DNA from: a virus
Reading direction: 5' to 3' (one strand)
Length of the DNA: 64,000 nucleotides
Virus record (IMG/VR): IMGVR_UViG_3300044712_002337
Location: 18,564-82,563 of that record
Numbering within the stretch: the stretch's first letter is position 1; each line of letters starts with the position of its first letter. Under the pieces are notes generated by a model. The model saw only the letters and a list, made by a program, of their open reading frames with translations. It ran no database searches and was not told the origin of the DNA. The position numbers were made by a program, and so were the translations under genes. Positions 18,176 to 25,903 of the stretch are shown here, piece by piece.

Positions 18176-18565
18176 ATGTCCGCGAACCCCCAGGCGGGTC
18201 CCGCGAGCCTGCCGGCCTTTTGGGAGGCGGTGTTCGCCGGGGTGGAGGGCCCGGCCGACGTGCCGGCGGTGGCCCGCCTGTTGGCCGCCGCCGGGTTCCG
18301 GCGGGAGTCCCTGGTGCTGTCGCTGCTGGGGAAGCGGCGGTTCGGGTGGGAGCCGCAGGCGGCCGGCCCGGACGGGGGCTGGCTGCTCCACCACCTGACC
18401 GCCCTGCGGGCGGACGGGAGGGGGTACGGGGAGACGCTGCTGGCCGGGCTGCGGCTGGCGCGGGGGTGGGGGGACGGGCTGGCCCGCGAGCTGGGCGTGC
18501 GGACGCGGACCCTGGACCGGCGGGGCGAGCCGCACACCTGGCTGAGCCTGGTGGTCCCGTTCTAG
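18176..18565 (+). CDS. hypothetical protein, FWE-x-DVP family
   Basis: 129 residues, Ala/Leu/Gly/Arg-rich. The N-terminal 45 residues are paralogous to the 85-aa gene upstream (FWEAVF...DVPAVARLL). The C-terminus GWLLHHLTALRADGRGYGET and EPHTWLSLVVPF is unique. The AAAAGGTG ribosome site comes from the cassette. Function unknown. Confidence 0.7.
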   Translation: MSANPQAGPASLPAFWEAVFAGVEGPADVPAVARLLAAAGFRRESLVLSLLGKRRFGWEPQAAGPDGGWLLHHLTALRADGRGYGETLLAGLRLARGWGDGLARELGVRTRTLDRRGEPHTWLSLVVPF

Positions 18566-18893
18566 CGGGCCCCGCCCGCGGGGGTACGGGCGGTTCGGGC
18601 GGGGCGAACGAAGCGAAGCGACCATCTTACGGGGACGGTAGGGGTTGGTCGCTGGACAAACGGGGCGGAGGCCGCGGGGTGTGAGGTCGCCCCCCGCCCC
18701 CCGCCCGCCCCCCTGGGGGGGGTGCCGTTCGGGATTGGAAAACCCCCGCGCCCTCTGGTGGTGCGGGGCGACCCGCGACGAACGAACCGCCCGCCGCGAG
18801 CGAATCGCGGCCGACCGAACCGACCGCCCGCCGGGAAAGGCGAGGGGCACGGGCCGGGCCGACAACCTCAACCACCCACACGGGGGAGACGCC
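18566..18893 (+). promoter_or_regulatory. 328-bp intergenic region with promoter-like motif
   Basis: No credible gene. It holds GCGAACGAAGCGAAGCGACC, then the motif GGACGGTAGGGGTTGGTCGC followed by TGGACAAA at 18631-18660. CCCCCC-T-GGGGGG at about 18710 could be a strong hairpin. CCCGCGCCCTCTG at about 18747 recurs upstream of the gene at 19266. Likely a control region for the three following genes. Confidence 0.45.
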
Positions 18894-19085
18894 ATGTTCA
18901 CGAACGGCTTAACGGAAGACATGTTGGTTGCGACTCGGGCGAACGTGGCCTACGCAGTGCGAATGGTCGCCAAACGGCTCGCGGAAGGAAATGAGCGGTC
19001 GGCGACGGATTGGTCGGAAATGGTCATCCGCTATCAGACGGTAGCGGCCTATCTGTCCGACCGGATTGCCCGGAACGACGACTAA
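18894..19085 (+). CDS. 63-aa helical protein
   Basis: MFTNGLTEDMLVATRANVAY then VRMVAKRLAEGNERS, fully helical. ATG chosen because CGGGGGAGACGCC precedes it; the longer frame upstream is non-coding. Together with the next two genes it forms a group with longer spacers, unlike the tightly packed genes further right. Function unknown. Confidence 0.7.
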   Translation: MFTNGLTEDMLVATRANVAYAVRMVAKRLAEGNERSATDWSEMVIRYQTVAAYLSDRIARNDD

Positions 19086-19265
19086 GGCATTCGCCCCGCG
19101 CCCTCTGTCGGCGTGGGAAACGGGCGGAACGACCCTTCGCCGGGATAGGCGGGGGGCATGGTCCGGCCGACATTCGAGACTAACGCACCGTCCGATCCGG
19201 ACGGGACGGGAAACCGGTCTCGGCTCACAGTGCGGGCACCGCCCGCGTTCTTGAGGGGTTACGCC

Positions 19266-19619
19266 ATGAGTCTGTTCAACCGGATGACGAACAAGGGGTT
19301 CAAGCGGGTTCACGGGATGCGAACGAAGGAGCGCATCGTCGGCACGGTGGACGGGGTGGAAGTGAAGTACCAGCTCGATGCCGGCATCAACGCGACGGAC
19401 ATCGCGGAGATTGCCGAAACGGTGGCGTCGGAAGGGGTGAAGGTGACGGCGACGGAAACGGTCGAACTGACGGGCGCGGCCGCCGACCGCTCGCGGAGCA
19501 TGGCGTTCAAGGGCCGCGCGGCCGCCGTCGCCCTGTTGCAGCTGACGGGCGAGACGGAAGGGGATGAGGCGACGGCGGACGACGCGGAGTTGGCGGAACT
19601 GGCGTCGCGAACGAAGTGA
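19266..19619 (+). CDS. 117-aa hypothetical protein
   Basis: Starts MSLFNRMTNKGFKRVHGMRT. A short beta/alpha middle (VGTVDGVEVKYQLDAGINAT) is followed by acidic helices (TGETEGDEATADDAELAELA). The ATG follows GAGGGGTTACGCC. The 180-bp spacer upstream repeats CCCGCGCCCTCTG. Function unknown. Confidence 0.7.
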   Translation: MSLFNRMTNKGFKRVHGMRTKERIVGTVDGVEVKYQLDAGINATDIAEIAETVASEGVKVTATETVELTGAAADRSRSMAFKGRAAAVALLQLTGETEGDEATADDAELAELASRTK

Positions 19620-19727
19620 CTCCGATGGGTGGGGCGGTCGTTCCGCCTCATTAAGGAAGGGGTCGCATCGTGCGGCCCGCGGTCCAAACTCCGCGTTCGC
19701 TCCGCTCGCACTCAAGAGGGGTCTGTC

Positions 19728-20453
19728 ATGCCCACTAAGCAAGTGGTCCGCGCCGTCAAGAGCGGGCGGATTCGGGTGGCGACGAAAGAGACGGACGGGT
19801 TCGACCGCGTGGTGATTCGGAACCACGGCATCATCGTCTACGTCAAGGCGACGAGTAAGGCGGCGCGGGAGTTCGACCGCTACCTCGCCCGGTTTGAACT
19901 GCACGCCGAACAGGTGTCGGAAGGGCTGGACTACTGGTGTCGGGCGGACGGCGGGTTCATCGCCTACGTCGGGCAGGATGAGGTGTGCCCTCCCCTCTAC
20001 TATGAGGCGGGGAAGGAGCGGCGGGCGGAACGGCGGAGCGAACCGACGGCGTGGCACGTCATCGGGGACGACGCGGAGATACTCGCCCGTCTGACGAACG
20101 AGTGGTACGTCGACGGTCGCGCTCATGACGTGTGCCCGGTTCGGGTGACGGGTCAGGCGGCCGGCGGCGGGGAACTGTCCGAAGGGGCGAAACGGCGGAT
20201 GCGGGTGCAACGGGAGTTGCGGCTGAAGGACGCGGAAGCGAAACCGAGCGAACGGCAGGCGGACGAAGCGTTCCTCCGCTCCCTGCCGTTGGTCGAACGG
20301 GCGGCCGTACTCGCCCGGCGGGAACGGGAGTTGTCTTACCAAGCGGAAACCTACGTGCCGACCGGCGACGACGAGACGGACGGGCGGGCGCTAGCCGCCA
20401 TCGAGCGGAAGCAAAAGCAGCTCGAAAAACTCGCCGAGCGGATGCTGGGCTGA
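19728..20453 (+). CDS. 241-aa hypothetical protein
   Basis: An N-terminal beta-rich domain (RIRVATKETDGFDRVVIRNH, IIVYVKATSKAAREFDRYLA) is followed by a charged helical C-terminus with ERAAVLARRERELSYQAETY and KQKQLEKLAERML. The start follows CTCAAGAGGGGTCTGTC; the region just before contains GTTCGCTCCGCTCGC, the complement of the recurrent GCGAGCGGAGC motif. A strong terminator follows, so this ends a transcription unit. Function unknown. Confidence 0.75.
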   Translation: MPTKQVVRAVKSGRIRVATKETDGFDRVVIRNHGIIVYVKATSKAAREFDRYLARFELHAEQVSEGLDYWCRADGGFIAYVGQDEVCPPLYYEAGKERRAERRSEPTAWHVIGDDAEILARLTNEWYVDGRAHDVCPVRVTGQAAGGGELSEGAKRRMRVQRELRLKDAEAKPSERQADEAFLRSLPLVERAAVLARRERELSYQAETYVPTGDDETDGRALAAIERKQKQLEKLAERMLG

Positions 20454-20468
20454 CGGGTGAGCGCGGCG

Positions 20469-20495
20469 AACCCCCTGGATTTCCAGGGGTTTTTT
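20469..20495 (+). terminator. rho-independent terminator
   Basis: CCCCTGGA-TT-TCCAGGGG stem followed by TTTTTT, 16 bases past the 241-aa gene. Confidence 0.9.
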
Positions 20496-20748
20496 CGTGC
20501 GCGGGCGGGCGGGCGCGTGGGCGGGCGGGGTCCGGGGCGAACCCCCTTCGGACCGCGAGCCGCCCGGTTCTTTTAGTCGGGCCGTCCGGCACGCCACAGG
20601 TAGCCGCCGCCGCCGCCGCCCGGGGGCGGACCGGCAGGACGGGCCGAAACCCGTCCCTTTGGGGGCGCCCACCCCGACCGGCCCGCCGAACGCGGATTCA
20701 GTGTACAAAATAACACAACCGTGTCTAAAAAAGCGCACAACGATTGAG

Positions 20749-20780
20749 TTTCCCTTTTAAAATGACGGGGCGGCGCCCGG
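20749..20780 (-). repeat. hairpin cassette upstream of HNH gene
   Basis: TTTCCCTTTTAAAATGAC followed by GGGC-GGC-GCCC. The 20496-20748 stretch before it has no credible gene; its last 50 bases are unusually AT-rich with GTGTACAAAATAACAC. Confidence 0.75.
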
Positions 20781-20789
20781 GTATGTGGG

Positions 20790-21323
20790 GTGGACCCTCC
20801 CTCCGGACCCGCCCCCGTGCACGAGCCGCAAGCCTTCTGGGATAAAGTCGCCATCACCGACGAGGACGACGACCGCTGCTGGGAGTGGCAAGCCAGTAAA
20901 AACGAGAAAGGCTACGGTCAGTTCCGCGGCCACGTCGCCAGTCGCCTCGCCTACCGTCTCACCCACGGCCCCATCCCGGATGGTCACTACGTCTGTCACC
21001 ACTGCGACAACCCCGGCTGTTGTCGTCCGTCCCACTTGTTCGCCGGGACACCGAAAGACAACTGGGACGACTGCGTCAATAAAGGGCGGGCCCACACGCT
21101 TCCCCCACGCCAGCCGAAAGAGATTCCGCAACTTCTTGTGGAACAAATAGTTAATCTCGCTAACGCGAATCTGACAAACCGTCAAATCGTGACAGAAACC
21201 GGACTAACTTACTCAGCCGTCGCCTCTCGCGTGAGAAAACTCCGCGAGGCCGGCGTTATAACCACAAAACCAAGGACGCGCTGGGACGGAATCGTTGTAA
21301 ACCGGCACCTCGCAAGCGATTAA
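20790..21323 (+). CDS. HNH homing endonuclease with C-terminal HTH
   Basis: 177 residues. CWEWQASKNEKGYGQFRGHV, then DGHYVCHHCDNPGCCRPSHL and AGTPKDNWDDCVNKGRAH, form the HNH-3 signature (H-CDNP-C-P-HL-GT-DN-D-KGR). A helix-turn-helix (ANLTNRQIVTETGLTYSAVA) follows for DNA recognition. GTG at 20790 or GTG at 20817 (HEPQAFWDKV), the latter typical of the family. Its third quarter is AT-richer than its neighbours, which suggests transfer. It stands alone, probably a free-standing homing gene. Confidence 0.88.
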   Translation: MDPPSGPAPVHEPQAFWDKVAITDEDDDRCWEWQASKNEKGYGQFRGHVASRLAYRLTHGPIPDGHYVCHHCDNPGCCRPSHLFAGTPKDNWDDCVNKGRAHTLPPRQPKEIPQLLVEQIVNLANANLTNRQIVTETGLTYSAVASRVRKLREAGVITTKPRTRWDGIVVNRHLASD

Positions 21324-21604
21324 TTCAATGATATCACTACGCTATCAGGGGTGAGAGGAGGGCGGGGCAAACTCGCCCTTTCGAGCGGCAGCCCGCGACC
21401 GCGAAATCGCCCCTCCCGACCCCGCACCCGCCCCCGAAACCCGCCCCGGTGCGTCCGCCTACTCCCTTGACTACCTCTAGGTCTAGGACCACACCCGGGC
21501 AAAAGAGTGTTTGTACTAAAACCAAACCCAGCAACCACTTAGGGTGAGCTTACCGGCCTGCATTCCCGGGCCGTCGGCCCCCTCACTTACCCAAGGAGTC
21601 CGCC
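21324..21604. other. intergenic region, no gene seen
   Basis: Starts with TGATATCACTACGCTATCA; later CCCTTGACTACCTCTAGGTC is a weak -35-like stretch. No cassette copy and no credible coding frame were found. Confidence 0.4.
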
Positions 21605-21799
21605 ATGAAAAAGGTCGCCGCCGCCACCGCCCGTGAGCAACGCACTACGCGTCGCCGCAAGATTCTGGCCCGCCGCCGGGCCGAGTGGGACCGCCTGAAC
21701 GAATGGCGGGCCGACTTCCTGGCCTACCAGGCCGCGCATAACGGGGAGATGGATAAGCGGATGACCCGGGCGTACGAGGAAGAACTGCTCTCCCTGTAA
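21605..21799 (+). CDS. 64-aa basic helical protein
   Basis: MKKVAAATAREQRTTRRRKI followed by LARRRAEWDRLNEWRADFLA: an Arg-rich amphipathic helix, possibly nucleic-acid binding. AAGGAGTCCGCC is a good ribosome site. A degenerate cassette tail (TATGTTAAAAGGGTTAAGTC) lies just after it at 21806-21825. Function unknown. Confidence 0.65.
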   Translation: MKKVAAATAREQRTTRRRKILARRRAEWDRLNEWRADFLAYQAAHNGEMDKRMTRAYEEELLSL

Positions 21800-21860
21800 G
21801 TTCACTATGTTAAAAGGGTTAAGTCACCCCATACCATCGCACCCCCATCCCGCCCCCGTG

Positions 21861-21890
21861 GGCACGGTAGGGGTTGCTCGGAGGACAGAA
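21861..21890 (+). promoter_or_regulatory. GGCACGGTAGGGGTT motif
   Basis: GGCACGGTAGGGGTTGCTCG then GAGGACAGAA up to the ATG. It shares ACGGTAGGG and GGACA with the copies at 18631 and 22313. Confidence 0.5.
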
Positions 21891-22127
21891 ATGACCGACC
21901 GGAAGACCGGGCGGCGGGTCCGCGTCTACGCCCTGCCCGACGTCATCCCGACGGAACTCTGCCAGTACAGTTCCACCGGCCCGTACGCCGAGGGGGAGGA
22001 GCTCGCCGGGAACGAGCACGCCACCGTCCTGCGGGCGGCCGGGGTCGACGGGGCCCGCGTCCTCGTCCTCAACAACCGGTTCGTCAAGTGCGTGGCGTTC
22101 GAGCCGGACGACGGGGGGAAAGAATGA
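21891..22127 (+). CDS. 78-aa hypothetical protein
   Basis: MTDRKTGRRVRVYALPDVIP, then EEELAGNEHATVLRAAGVDG-like alpha/beta sequence ending CVAFEPDDGGKE. ATG chosen for the GGAGGACAGAA site; the longer upstream frame crosses the motif region. Overlaps the next gene (ATGA). Function unknown. Confidence 0.7.
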   Translation: MTDRKTGRRVRVYALPDVIPTELCQYSSTGPYAEGEELAGNEHATVLRAAGVDGARVLVLNNRFVKCVAFEPDDGGKE

Positions 22128-22324
22128 CCCCCGAAACCCCAGACCCCCGCCTCCGCGACCTGATAGCCGACCTCGGCCACGTCCTCCGCCCGGCCGTGGT
22201 CAGCCTGTGCCACGACAAGCCGCCGGACGCCGCCCCCCTGGCCCACGCCCTGCTCGCCTGGGTCCGCCGGTACGGGGTCGGGCCGGCCGACCTGGACGCC
22301 ATGACCGCCCTCCGGGCACGGTAG
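22124..22324 (+). CDS. 66-aa helical hypothetical protein
   Basis: MTPETPDPRLRDLIADLGHV, then APLAHALLAWVRRYGVGPAD. Starts inside the previous stop. Its stop codon TAG lies inside the next copy of the CACGGTAGGG motif, so regulatory and coding information overlap. Function unknown. Confidence 0.65.
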   Translation: MTPETPDPRLRDLIADLGHVLRPAVVSLCHDKPPDAAPLAHALLAWVRRYGVGPADLDAMTALRAR

Positions 22325-22342
22325 GGTTTCCTCCCAGGACAA
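22313..22342 (+). promoter_or_regulatory. GGCACGGTAGGG motif overlapping a stop codon
   Basis: GGGCACGGTAGGGTTTCCTC then CCAGGACAAAAA before ATG. Same layout as the copy at 21861. Confidence 0.5.
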
Positions 22343-22345
22343 AAA

Positions 22346-22729
22346 ATGACCACCTACGAAGCCGAGGAAGAAATCCGCGAGGGGCCCGCCCCGGGCGAAG
22401 AGGAGGCCTTCTGGGCGGCCATCGAGGCCCGCCCGGAGGACCACCTCCCCCGCCTGGTGTTCGCCGACTGGCTGGACGAGCGCGGCCGCCAGGGCGAGGC
22501 CACGGCCTGGCGGGAAACGGTCGGATTCGCCCCGCGTCGGTTTTACACGCTCAACGTCGTGGCCTGGCACGACGCCTCCGTCTTCACGAACGGCGCACCC
22601 GACGACCTGCCTCGGCGGGTGTTCCGGCGCATCGTCAAAGACCCGAAAAACAAGCAGACCGCCGTGTACTTCGACTCCTTCCGCGAGGCGATGGAGGCTC
22701 TGTTCGACGTCTGGCGGGAAGAAGGCTGA
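22346..22729 (+). CDS. TIGR02996-domain protein (Gemmata signature)
   Basis: 127 residues. EEEAFWAAIEARPEDHLPRL followed by VFADWLDERGRQGEATAWRE is the TIGR02996 motif, expanded in hundreds of Gemmataceae proteins and rare elsewhere as far as known. The C-terminal half (YTLNVVAWHDASVFTNGAPD, KQTAVYFDSFREAMEALFDV) is a small alpha/beta domain. Acquisition from the host is likely; it may mimic or modulate host proteins with the same module. Function unknown. Confidence 0.85.
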   Translation: MTTYEAEEEIREGPAPGEEEAFWAAIEARPEDHLPRLVFADWLDERGRQGEATAWRETVGFAPRRFYTLNVVAWHDASVFTNGAPDDLPRRVFRRIVKDPKNKQTAVYFDSFREAMEALFDVWREEG

Positions 22730-22830
22730 CGGACGAACCCCGAAGCCGCGTCAGGGGAACCCGGTGGGTTAACCTCCCGTCGCCGGGCACGGCCCCTCCC
22801 CCGGTTCGAGCCCGGGCCGCGGCACTGGTG

Positions 22831-22868
22831 TGATTTCCCCCTTTTAACATCGCGGGCGCAGCCCGCGG
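22831..22868 (-). repeat. hairpin cassette, reversed
   Basis: TGATTTCCCCCTTTTAACAT then CGCGGGC-GCA-GCCCGCG. The following gene uses a GTG beyond the hairpin (GGAGGCCCC). Confidence 0.85.
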
Positions 22869-22875
22869 AGGCCCC

Positions 22876-23070
22876 GTGACCCCGCCCCCCAAACCCCCGC
22901 TCGCCCACTGGCTGCTCGCCGCCGCCGCCGTCCTGTCCGCCCTGGGCGGGGTGGCCGCCGCCGCCCTGGCGTACGACCCGGCCGCCCCCGTCCGGGGCGC
23001 CGAGTACGGGGTGCTCGGCATGCCCCTGTCCGCCTTCCTGTTCGTCCTGCTGTTCTGCCTGGAAGAGTAA
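22876..23070 (+). CDS. 64-aa membrane protein
   Basis: Two hydrophobic segments: HWLLAAAAVLSALGGVAAAA and VLGMPLSAFLFVLLFCLEE. Short loop between them; GTG start. A two-span micro-protein of this kind could be holin-like or a superinfection factor, but no signature decides. Confidence 0.65.
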   Translation: MTPPPKPPLAHWLLAAAAVLSALGGVAAAALAYDPAAPVRGAEYGVLGMPLSAFLFVLLFCLEE

Positions 23071-23075
23071 AAATC

Positions 23076-23096
23076 ACTATTTTAAAAGGAGAAATA
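23076..23096 (+). repeat. cassette tail without hairpin
   Basis: CACTATTTTAAAAGGAGAAAT, ending four bases before ATG; here the tail acts purely as a ribosome site (AAGGAG). Confidence 0.7.
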
Positions 23097-23099
23097 CTC

Positions 23100-23210
23100 A
23101 TGTTGGGCAAAATCGTCGTCTACCGGAACAAGCCCGCCCTGGTGGTCGCCACCTTCGCCTCGGGCGCCCTGCTCGTCGAGGTCGAGGGGCGGCCCGTCCT
23201 CATCCCGTGA
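23100..23210 (+). CDS. 36-aa beta protein
   Basis: MLGKIVVYRNKPALVVATFA ending LLVEVEGRPVLIP, a small SH3-like or KOW-like beta sequence. Strong ribosome site from the cassette, tight spacing to the next gene. Too short to name. Confidence 0.55.
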   Translation: MLGKIVVYRNKPALVVATFASGALLVEVEGRPVLIP

Positions 23211-23217
23211 GCGACCC

Positions 23218-23449
23218 ATGAACGGACTCCAGATGGCGGCCGTCACCCAGGCCGTCCTCTCCGCCCTGAACTACGGCGTCCGGTCCGAGCGGGCCCGGGG
23301 GCCGGACCGGTACGAGCTCGAAAACGACGTCCGGGCGGTGGCCGCCGCCGCCCTGCTCGGCGACCCGTTCCCGTTCGACTGGGACAAGTCCCGGGACCTG
23401 GAAGACCTGTACGACCACCTCCGGGGGGGCCGTCCAAATGGGGGACTGA
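23218..23449 (+). CDS. hypothetical protein with probable frameshift at a G7 run
   Basis: MNGLQMAAVTQAVLSALNYG then ELENDVRAVAAAALLGDPFP; helical. As written the frame runs past the next gene without stopping. If the reading shifts by +1 at GGGGGGG (23423-23429) it ends GPSKWGTE with TGA at 23447, directly joined to the next ATG (TGAATG), the spacing normal here. So either a sequencing/indel change or a slippage site lies in the G run. Confidence 0.5.
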
Positions 23450-23842
23450 ATGAGATACTACCAACAGGCGTTCGAACTCGCGTGCGAGGGGGCCAAAGCC
23501 CCCGAGTGCTGGTACGTCGCCCTGCTCGAACACGTCCCGTATTACGGCGGCCCCGAGGAAGGGGGCTGGTGGGGCACGGACGTGGCCGTCTCGGCCTACC
23601 GCGAGTACCTGACCGAGCGGGACGCCCGGGCCGCCGCGGCGAACGTGGAGCGTCTGGCCGGAGAACTCTCCCTGCGGGCGAAGCGGGACTTCGGGGAACA
23701 GTGCCTCCGGGAGACCGACTGGCTCGACGCCCGCGGGCTGGACGCCGACTTCCTGCCCGAGCCGGACGGGGAGGCCCGCTACAGCGTGTACGTCGGGCGG
23801 GAACTCCCCCAGCCGAGCTACGGGACGAGGGGGTACTCGTGA
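23450..23842 (+). CDS. 130-aa hypothetical protein
   Basis: MRYYQQAFELACEGAKAPEC starts a helical, acidic and aromatic-rich protein (HVPYYGGPEEGGWWGTDVAV, NVERLAGELSLRAKRDFGEQ) ending SYGTRGYS. Overlaps the next GTG by four bases. Function unknown. Confidence 0.7.
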   Translation: MRYYQQAFELACEGAKAPECWYVALLEHVPYYGGPEEGGWWGTDVAVSAYREYLTERDARAAAANVERLAGELSLRAKRDFGEQCLRETDWLDARGLDADFLPEPDGEARYSVYVGRELPQPSYGTRGYS

Positions 23843-24021
23843 CCGCCTGGCTTTACGAGCGGGACTTCCCGCACGTGAATGCCCTGTACGAAACCGCCGA
23901 ACGCCTCTTTCGGGAGGGGTTCAGAGTGTTCATCCAGGGCTACTCGGCCATGGACTGCAAGGAGATTGTCCGGAGTGCGGCACCCAAAAAGTTGCCGCCG
24001 CCGAGGGGAGCCAACGAATGA
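23839..24021 (+). CDS. 60-aa hypothetical protein
   Basis: TAWLYERDFPHVNALYETAE, then FREGFRVFIQGYSAMDCKEI. GTG start inside the preceding stop (GTGA), and its own stop overlaps the following ATG. It shares its frame with the gene at 23218, which makes a misleading long fused frame. Function unknown. Confidence 0.65.
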   Translation: MTAWLYERDFPHVNALYETAERLFREGFRVFIQGYSAMDCKEIVRSAAPKKLPPPRGANE

Positions 24022-24269
24022 CCGCTAAGTACTGCGTGTGTGGCCGTCGCGTTGACGGCCTCCTGCTCTGGGTCATCTGGGACAACACCACCATCAAAAA
24101 TCCGTACTGGAATTACGAAACCAAGACGTGGGGTAAGGCCCCGCACTGGACGCCCAACCTGGAAGTTCTGCTCGTCGACTTCGCCCGGCACAACCCCGAC
24201 GACATCCCCGTCGACCCCGAGTTCTCCCTCGTCTTCACGGGGAGTTCTTTGAAACCCTGGATTTTATAA
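24018..24269 (+). CDS. 83-aa hypothetical protein
   Basis: MTAKYCVCGRRVDGLLLWVI, then TIKNPYWNYETKTWGKAPHW. A CVC pair near the start could bind metal. ATGA overlap upstream. Its end GGATTTTATAAGGGGAGCG resembles an eroded cassette tail. Function unknown. Confidence 0.65.
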   Translation: MTAKYCVCGRRVDGLLLWVIWDNTTIKNPYWNYETKTWGKAPHWTPNLEVLLVDFARHNPDDIPVDPEFSLVFTGSSLKPWIL

Positions 24270-24286
24270 GGGGAGCGAAGCGAACC

Positions 24287-24610
24287 ATGAAATTGCTCAA
24301 ACAAAAACCCGTCAAAACCCTCACCGTAACCGAGGCTCTAGGTCGGTTCGGGCCGAACAGCAACGCCGGCGGGAAATTATTCGTCCAAGTGTACAAGGAC
24401 AATGAAGTGAGCATCCTCACCCGCTCGCCCGTGTTGGACGACTGGGGGTTCACCAAGGGCGGCGGCATCTGGAGCACCGTCACCAGCAGCCTGGACCTGC
24501 TCGCCGACCGGCTGGTCGACATCGGCCCCAACTGCGAGTACTACCTGTTCGACTCCCTGGTGGAGTTCGCCCGGGCGGTCATCGAGAACAACTGGACATT
24601 TGAAGACTAG
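24287..24610 (+). CDS. 107-aa protein, paralogue of the gene at 37669
   Basis: TLTVTEALGRFGPNSNAGGK, LFVQVYKDNEVSILTRSPVL, and the C-terminus YLFDSLVEFARAVIENNWTF, which parallels FFAFKSLEEFCQTAIERKWK at 37669. An alpha/beta protein specific to this genome as far as seen. The start is preceded by GGGGAGCGAAGCGAACC, a form of the recurrent intercistronic motif. Function unknown. Confidence 0.65.
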   Translation: MKLLKQKPVKTLTVTEALGRFGPNSNAGGKLFVQVYKDNEVSILTRSPVLDDWGFTKGGGIWSTVTSSLDLLADRLVDIGPNCEYYLFDSLVEFARAVIENNWTFED

Positions 24611-24621
24611 GGAGAAATCAC

Positions 24622-25011
24622 TTGACCGAAACCCAAGCGCAAGAGGCCGCCCGGTTCGAGGCGACCGTCCGCAAGGGGTACGCCGACGGCTTCCGCCCCA
24701 AGCACTTCCGCCTGTACGACCTGGAAGACGACGGCCCGTGCGGGTGTGTGCTCGGCGCCGCCCTGCACGGCAGCGGCGTCGGGGCCGCCTTCACCACGAC
24801 GGGCGGGGGCGTGGACTGTCTCGCCCGGCAGTTTCCCCAGTTGGGCAACGACTTCATGTGGGGCGCGGTCTACGGCTACGACCGCCACGTGGTGGTCGGT
24901 CGCCATACGGAGAATCCCGTCTTCCTGGCCGGGTACGCCCTCGGCCGGAAGTTCGACACGGAGGAGAAGGCATGCGGCACGGACTCGTCGCCCTCGTCGG
25001 GGTCTGTCTGA
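24622..25011 (+). CDS. 129-aa protein, paralogue of the gene at 28786
   Basis: TTG start after GGGAGAAATCAC. ATVRKGYADGFRPKHFRLYD, then CGCVLGAALHGSGVGAAF and NDFMWGAVYGYD, parallel the ARKGF...GCCGVGAAAVAKFG...DYTWGVQLGFD pattern at 28786. Conserved CxC/CC, GAA and WG-x-x-x-G-x-D positions suggest a common fold. The last 13 codons overlap the lipoprotein gene. Function unknown. Confidence 0.65.
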   Translation: MTETQAQEAARFEATVRKGYADGFRPKHFRLYDLEDDGPCGCVLGAALHGSGVGAAFTTTGGGVDCLARQFPQLGNDFMWGAVYGYDRHVVVGRHTENPVFLAGYALGRKFDTEEKACGTDSSPSSGSV

Positions 25012-25103
25012 TGGGGTGCTCTCATGTTAACACAAAAATTGTAGTACAACCCACCGACGACCACAAACGACTGACCTACAGGGTCGAAGTCTCCATCCCC
25101 TAG
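24972..25103 (+). CDS. 43-aa lipoprotein
   Basis: MRHGLVALVGVCLMGCSHVN: positively charged start, hydrophobic core and a lipobox LMGC, followed by 27 residues (KIVVQPTDDHKRLTYRVEVS). A small outer-membrane lipoprotein in a phage is the profile of an o-spanin (Rz1 type), though this one is not proline-rich and no i-spanin was found next to it. Overlaps the previous gene in another frame. AT-rich patch at the centre. Confidence 0.55.
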   Translation: MRHGLVALVGVCLMGCSHVNTKIVVQPTDDHKRLTYRVEVSIP

Positions 25104-25137
25104 GGGCCTTCGGCCCAATTTTAAAAAGGTGAAAACG
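25103..25137 (+). repeat. hairpin cassette
   Basis: GGGGCC-TT-CGGCCC type stem then AATTTTAAAAAGGTGAAAAC before ATG; the stem begins at the last base of the lipoprotein stop codon. Confidence 0.87.
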
Positions 25138-25139
25138 TC

Positions 25140-25550
25140 ATGGAACTGAGAAGCCTGGGATTCGCCGAAGGAATGGCCCGCGGGCTGATGGGCGGGTTTC
25201 CGCCCAGTGACACGCCCAAGATGTTCGACTGGGACAAGGCCGCCCAAATCCTGGCCGAGCGGAGACCCGAGAGCGCGGCCGCCGGGTTAGCCGAGGACTG
25301 GGGTTGTACCGGCGGCGTCATCTGGGACGACGGAAAGCCGCAGAAGGACAGCTCGGCCTATCTGTCGTCCGTATGGGCCACCCCCGTCCTCGTGATTGGT
25401 GACGAGGTCATCCCGTGCTGGAAGAGGTTCGACAACCACGGACACGCCGGCGAACACTGGCCGCCGTCCGCCCTGGCCTTGGTCGAAGGGGGCGACCCCA
25501 CTCCTCTCGTCGTCGAGAACCCGTCTTACCCGCGAGGGAACCGGGCATGA
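25140..25550 (+). CDS. 136-aa hypothetical protein
   Basis: GFAEGMARGLMGGFPPSDTP, then DWDKAAQILAERRPESAAAG and GCTGGVIWDDGKPQKDSSAY. Mixed alpha/beta with two Cys. First gene after a cassette and head of a three-gene overlapping set (ATGA, then GTGA). Function unknown. Confidence 0.7.
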   Translation: MELRSLGFAEGMARGLMGGFPPSDTPKMFDWDKAAQILAERRPESAAAGLAEDWGCTGGVIWDDGKPQKDSSAYLSSVWATPVLVIGDEVIPCWKRFDNHGHAGEHWPPSALALVEGGDPTPLVVENPSYPRGNRA

Positions 25551-25903
25551 CCGTCGAAGAACTCCTCCAACACTGGCTGGCAGACCGCGAAGCCGTCGTA
25601 CTCGGTTGGTTCGTCGGCACGGGCCGCGTCCTGATGGAGGACGCGGTCGACCTGGCCGTCGCCTTGGCAGAGGACGACCCGGAGCAGCACATCGCACGGG
25701 GGTTTGCTCGGAAACTGAGGGCGGCGATAGCCGCCAAGCACGCCGACTGCCACCCCGCCCACGTCGCCGTCGGCGAGGGGCGGTTCGCCGACGCCGAGCG
25801 GGAAATCGCCCGGCTGACCGCGGAATACGGCAGCCAGGACTGCGACGTCCTCGACCTGAACCGCCTCCTCCGCTTCAAGAAGTTCGTGGGGGAAAAGAAG
25901 TGA
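25547..25903 (+). CDS. 118-aa helical protein
   Basis: MTVEELLQHWLADREAVVLG, then FARKLRAAIAAKHADCHPAH and ADAEREIARLTAEYGSQDCD. ATG chosen at the overlap with the previous stop; the longer frame is a shadow of the preceding gene. Function unknown. Confidence 0.7.
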   Translation: MTVEELLQHWLADREAVVLGWFVGTGRVLMEDAVDLAVALAEDDPEQHIARGFARKLRAAIAAKHADCHPAHVAVGEGRFADAEREIARLTAEYGSQDCDVLDLNRLLRFKKFVGEKK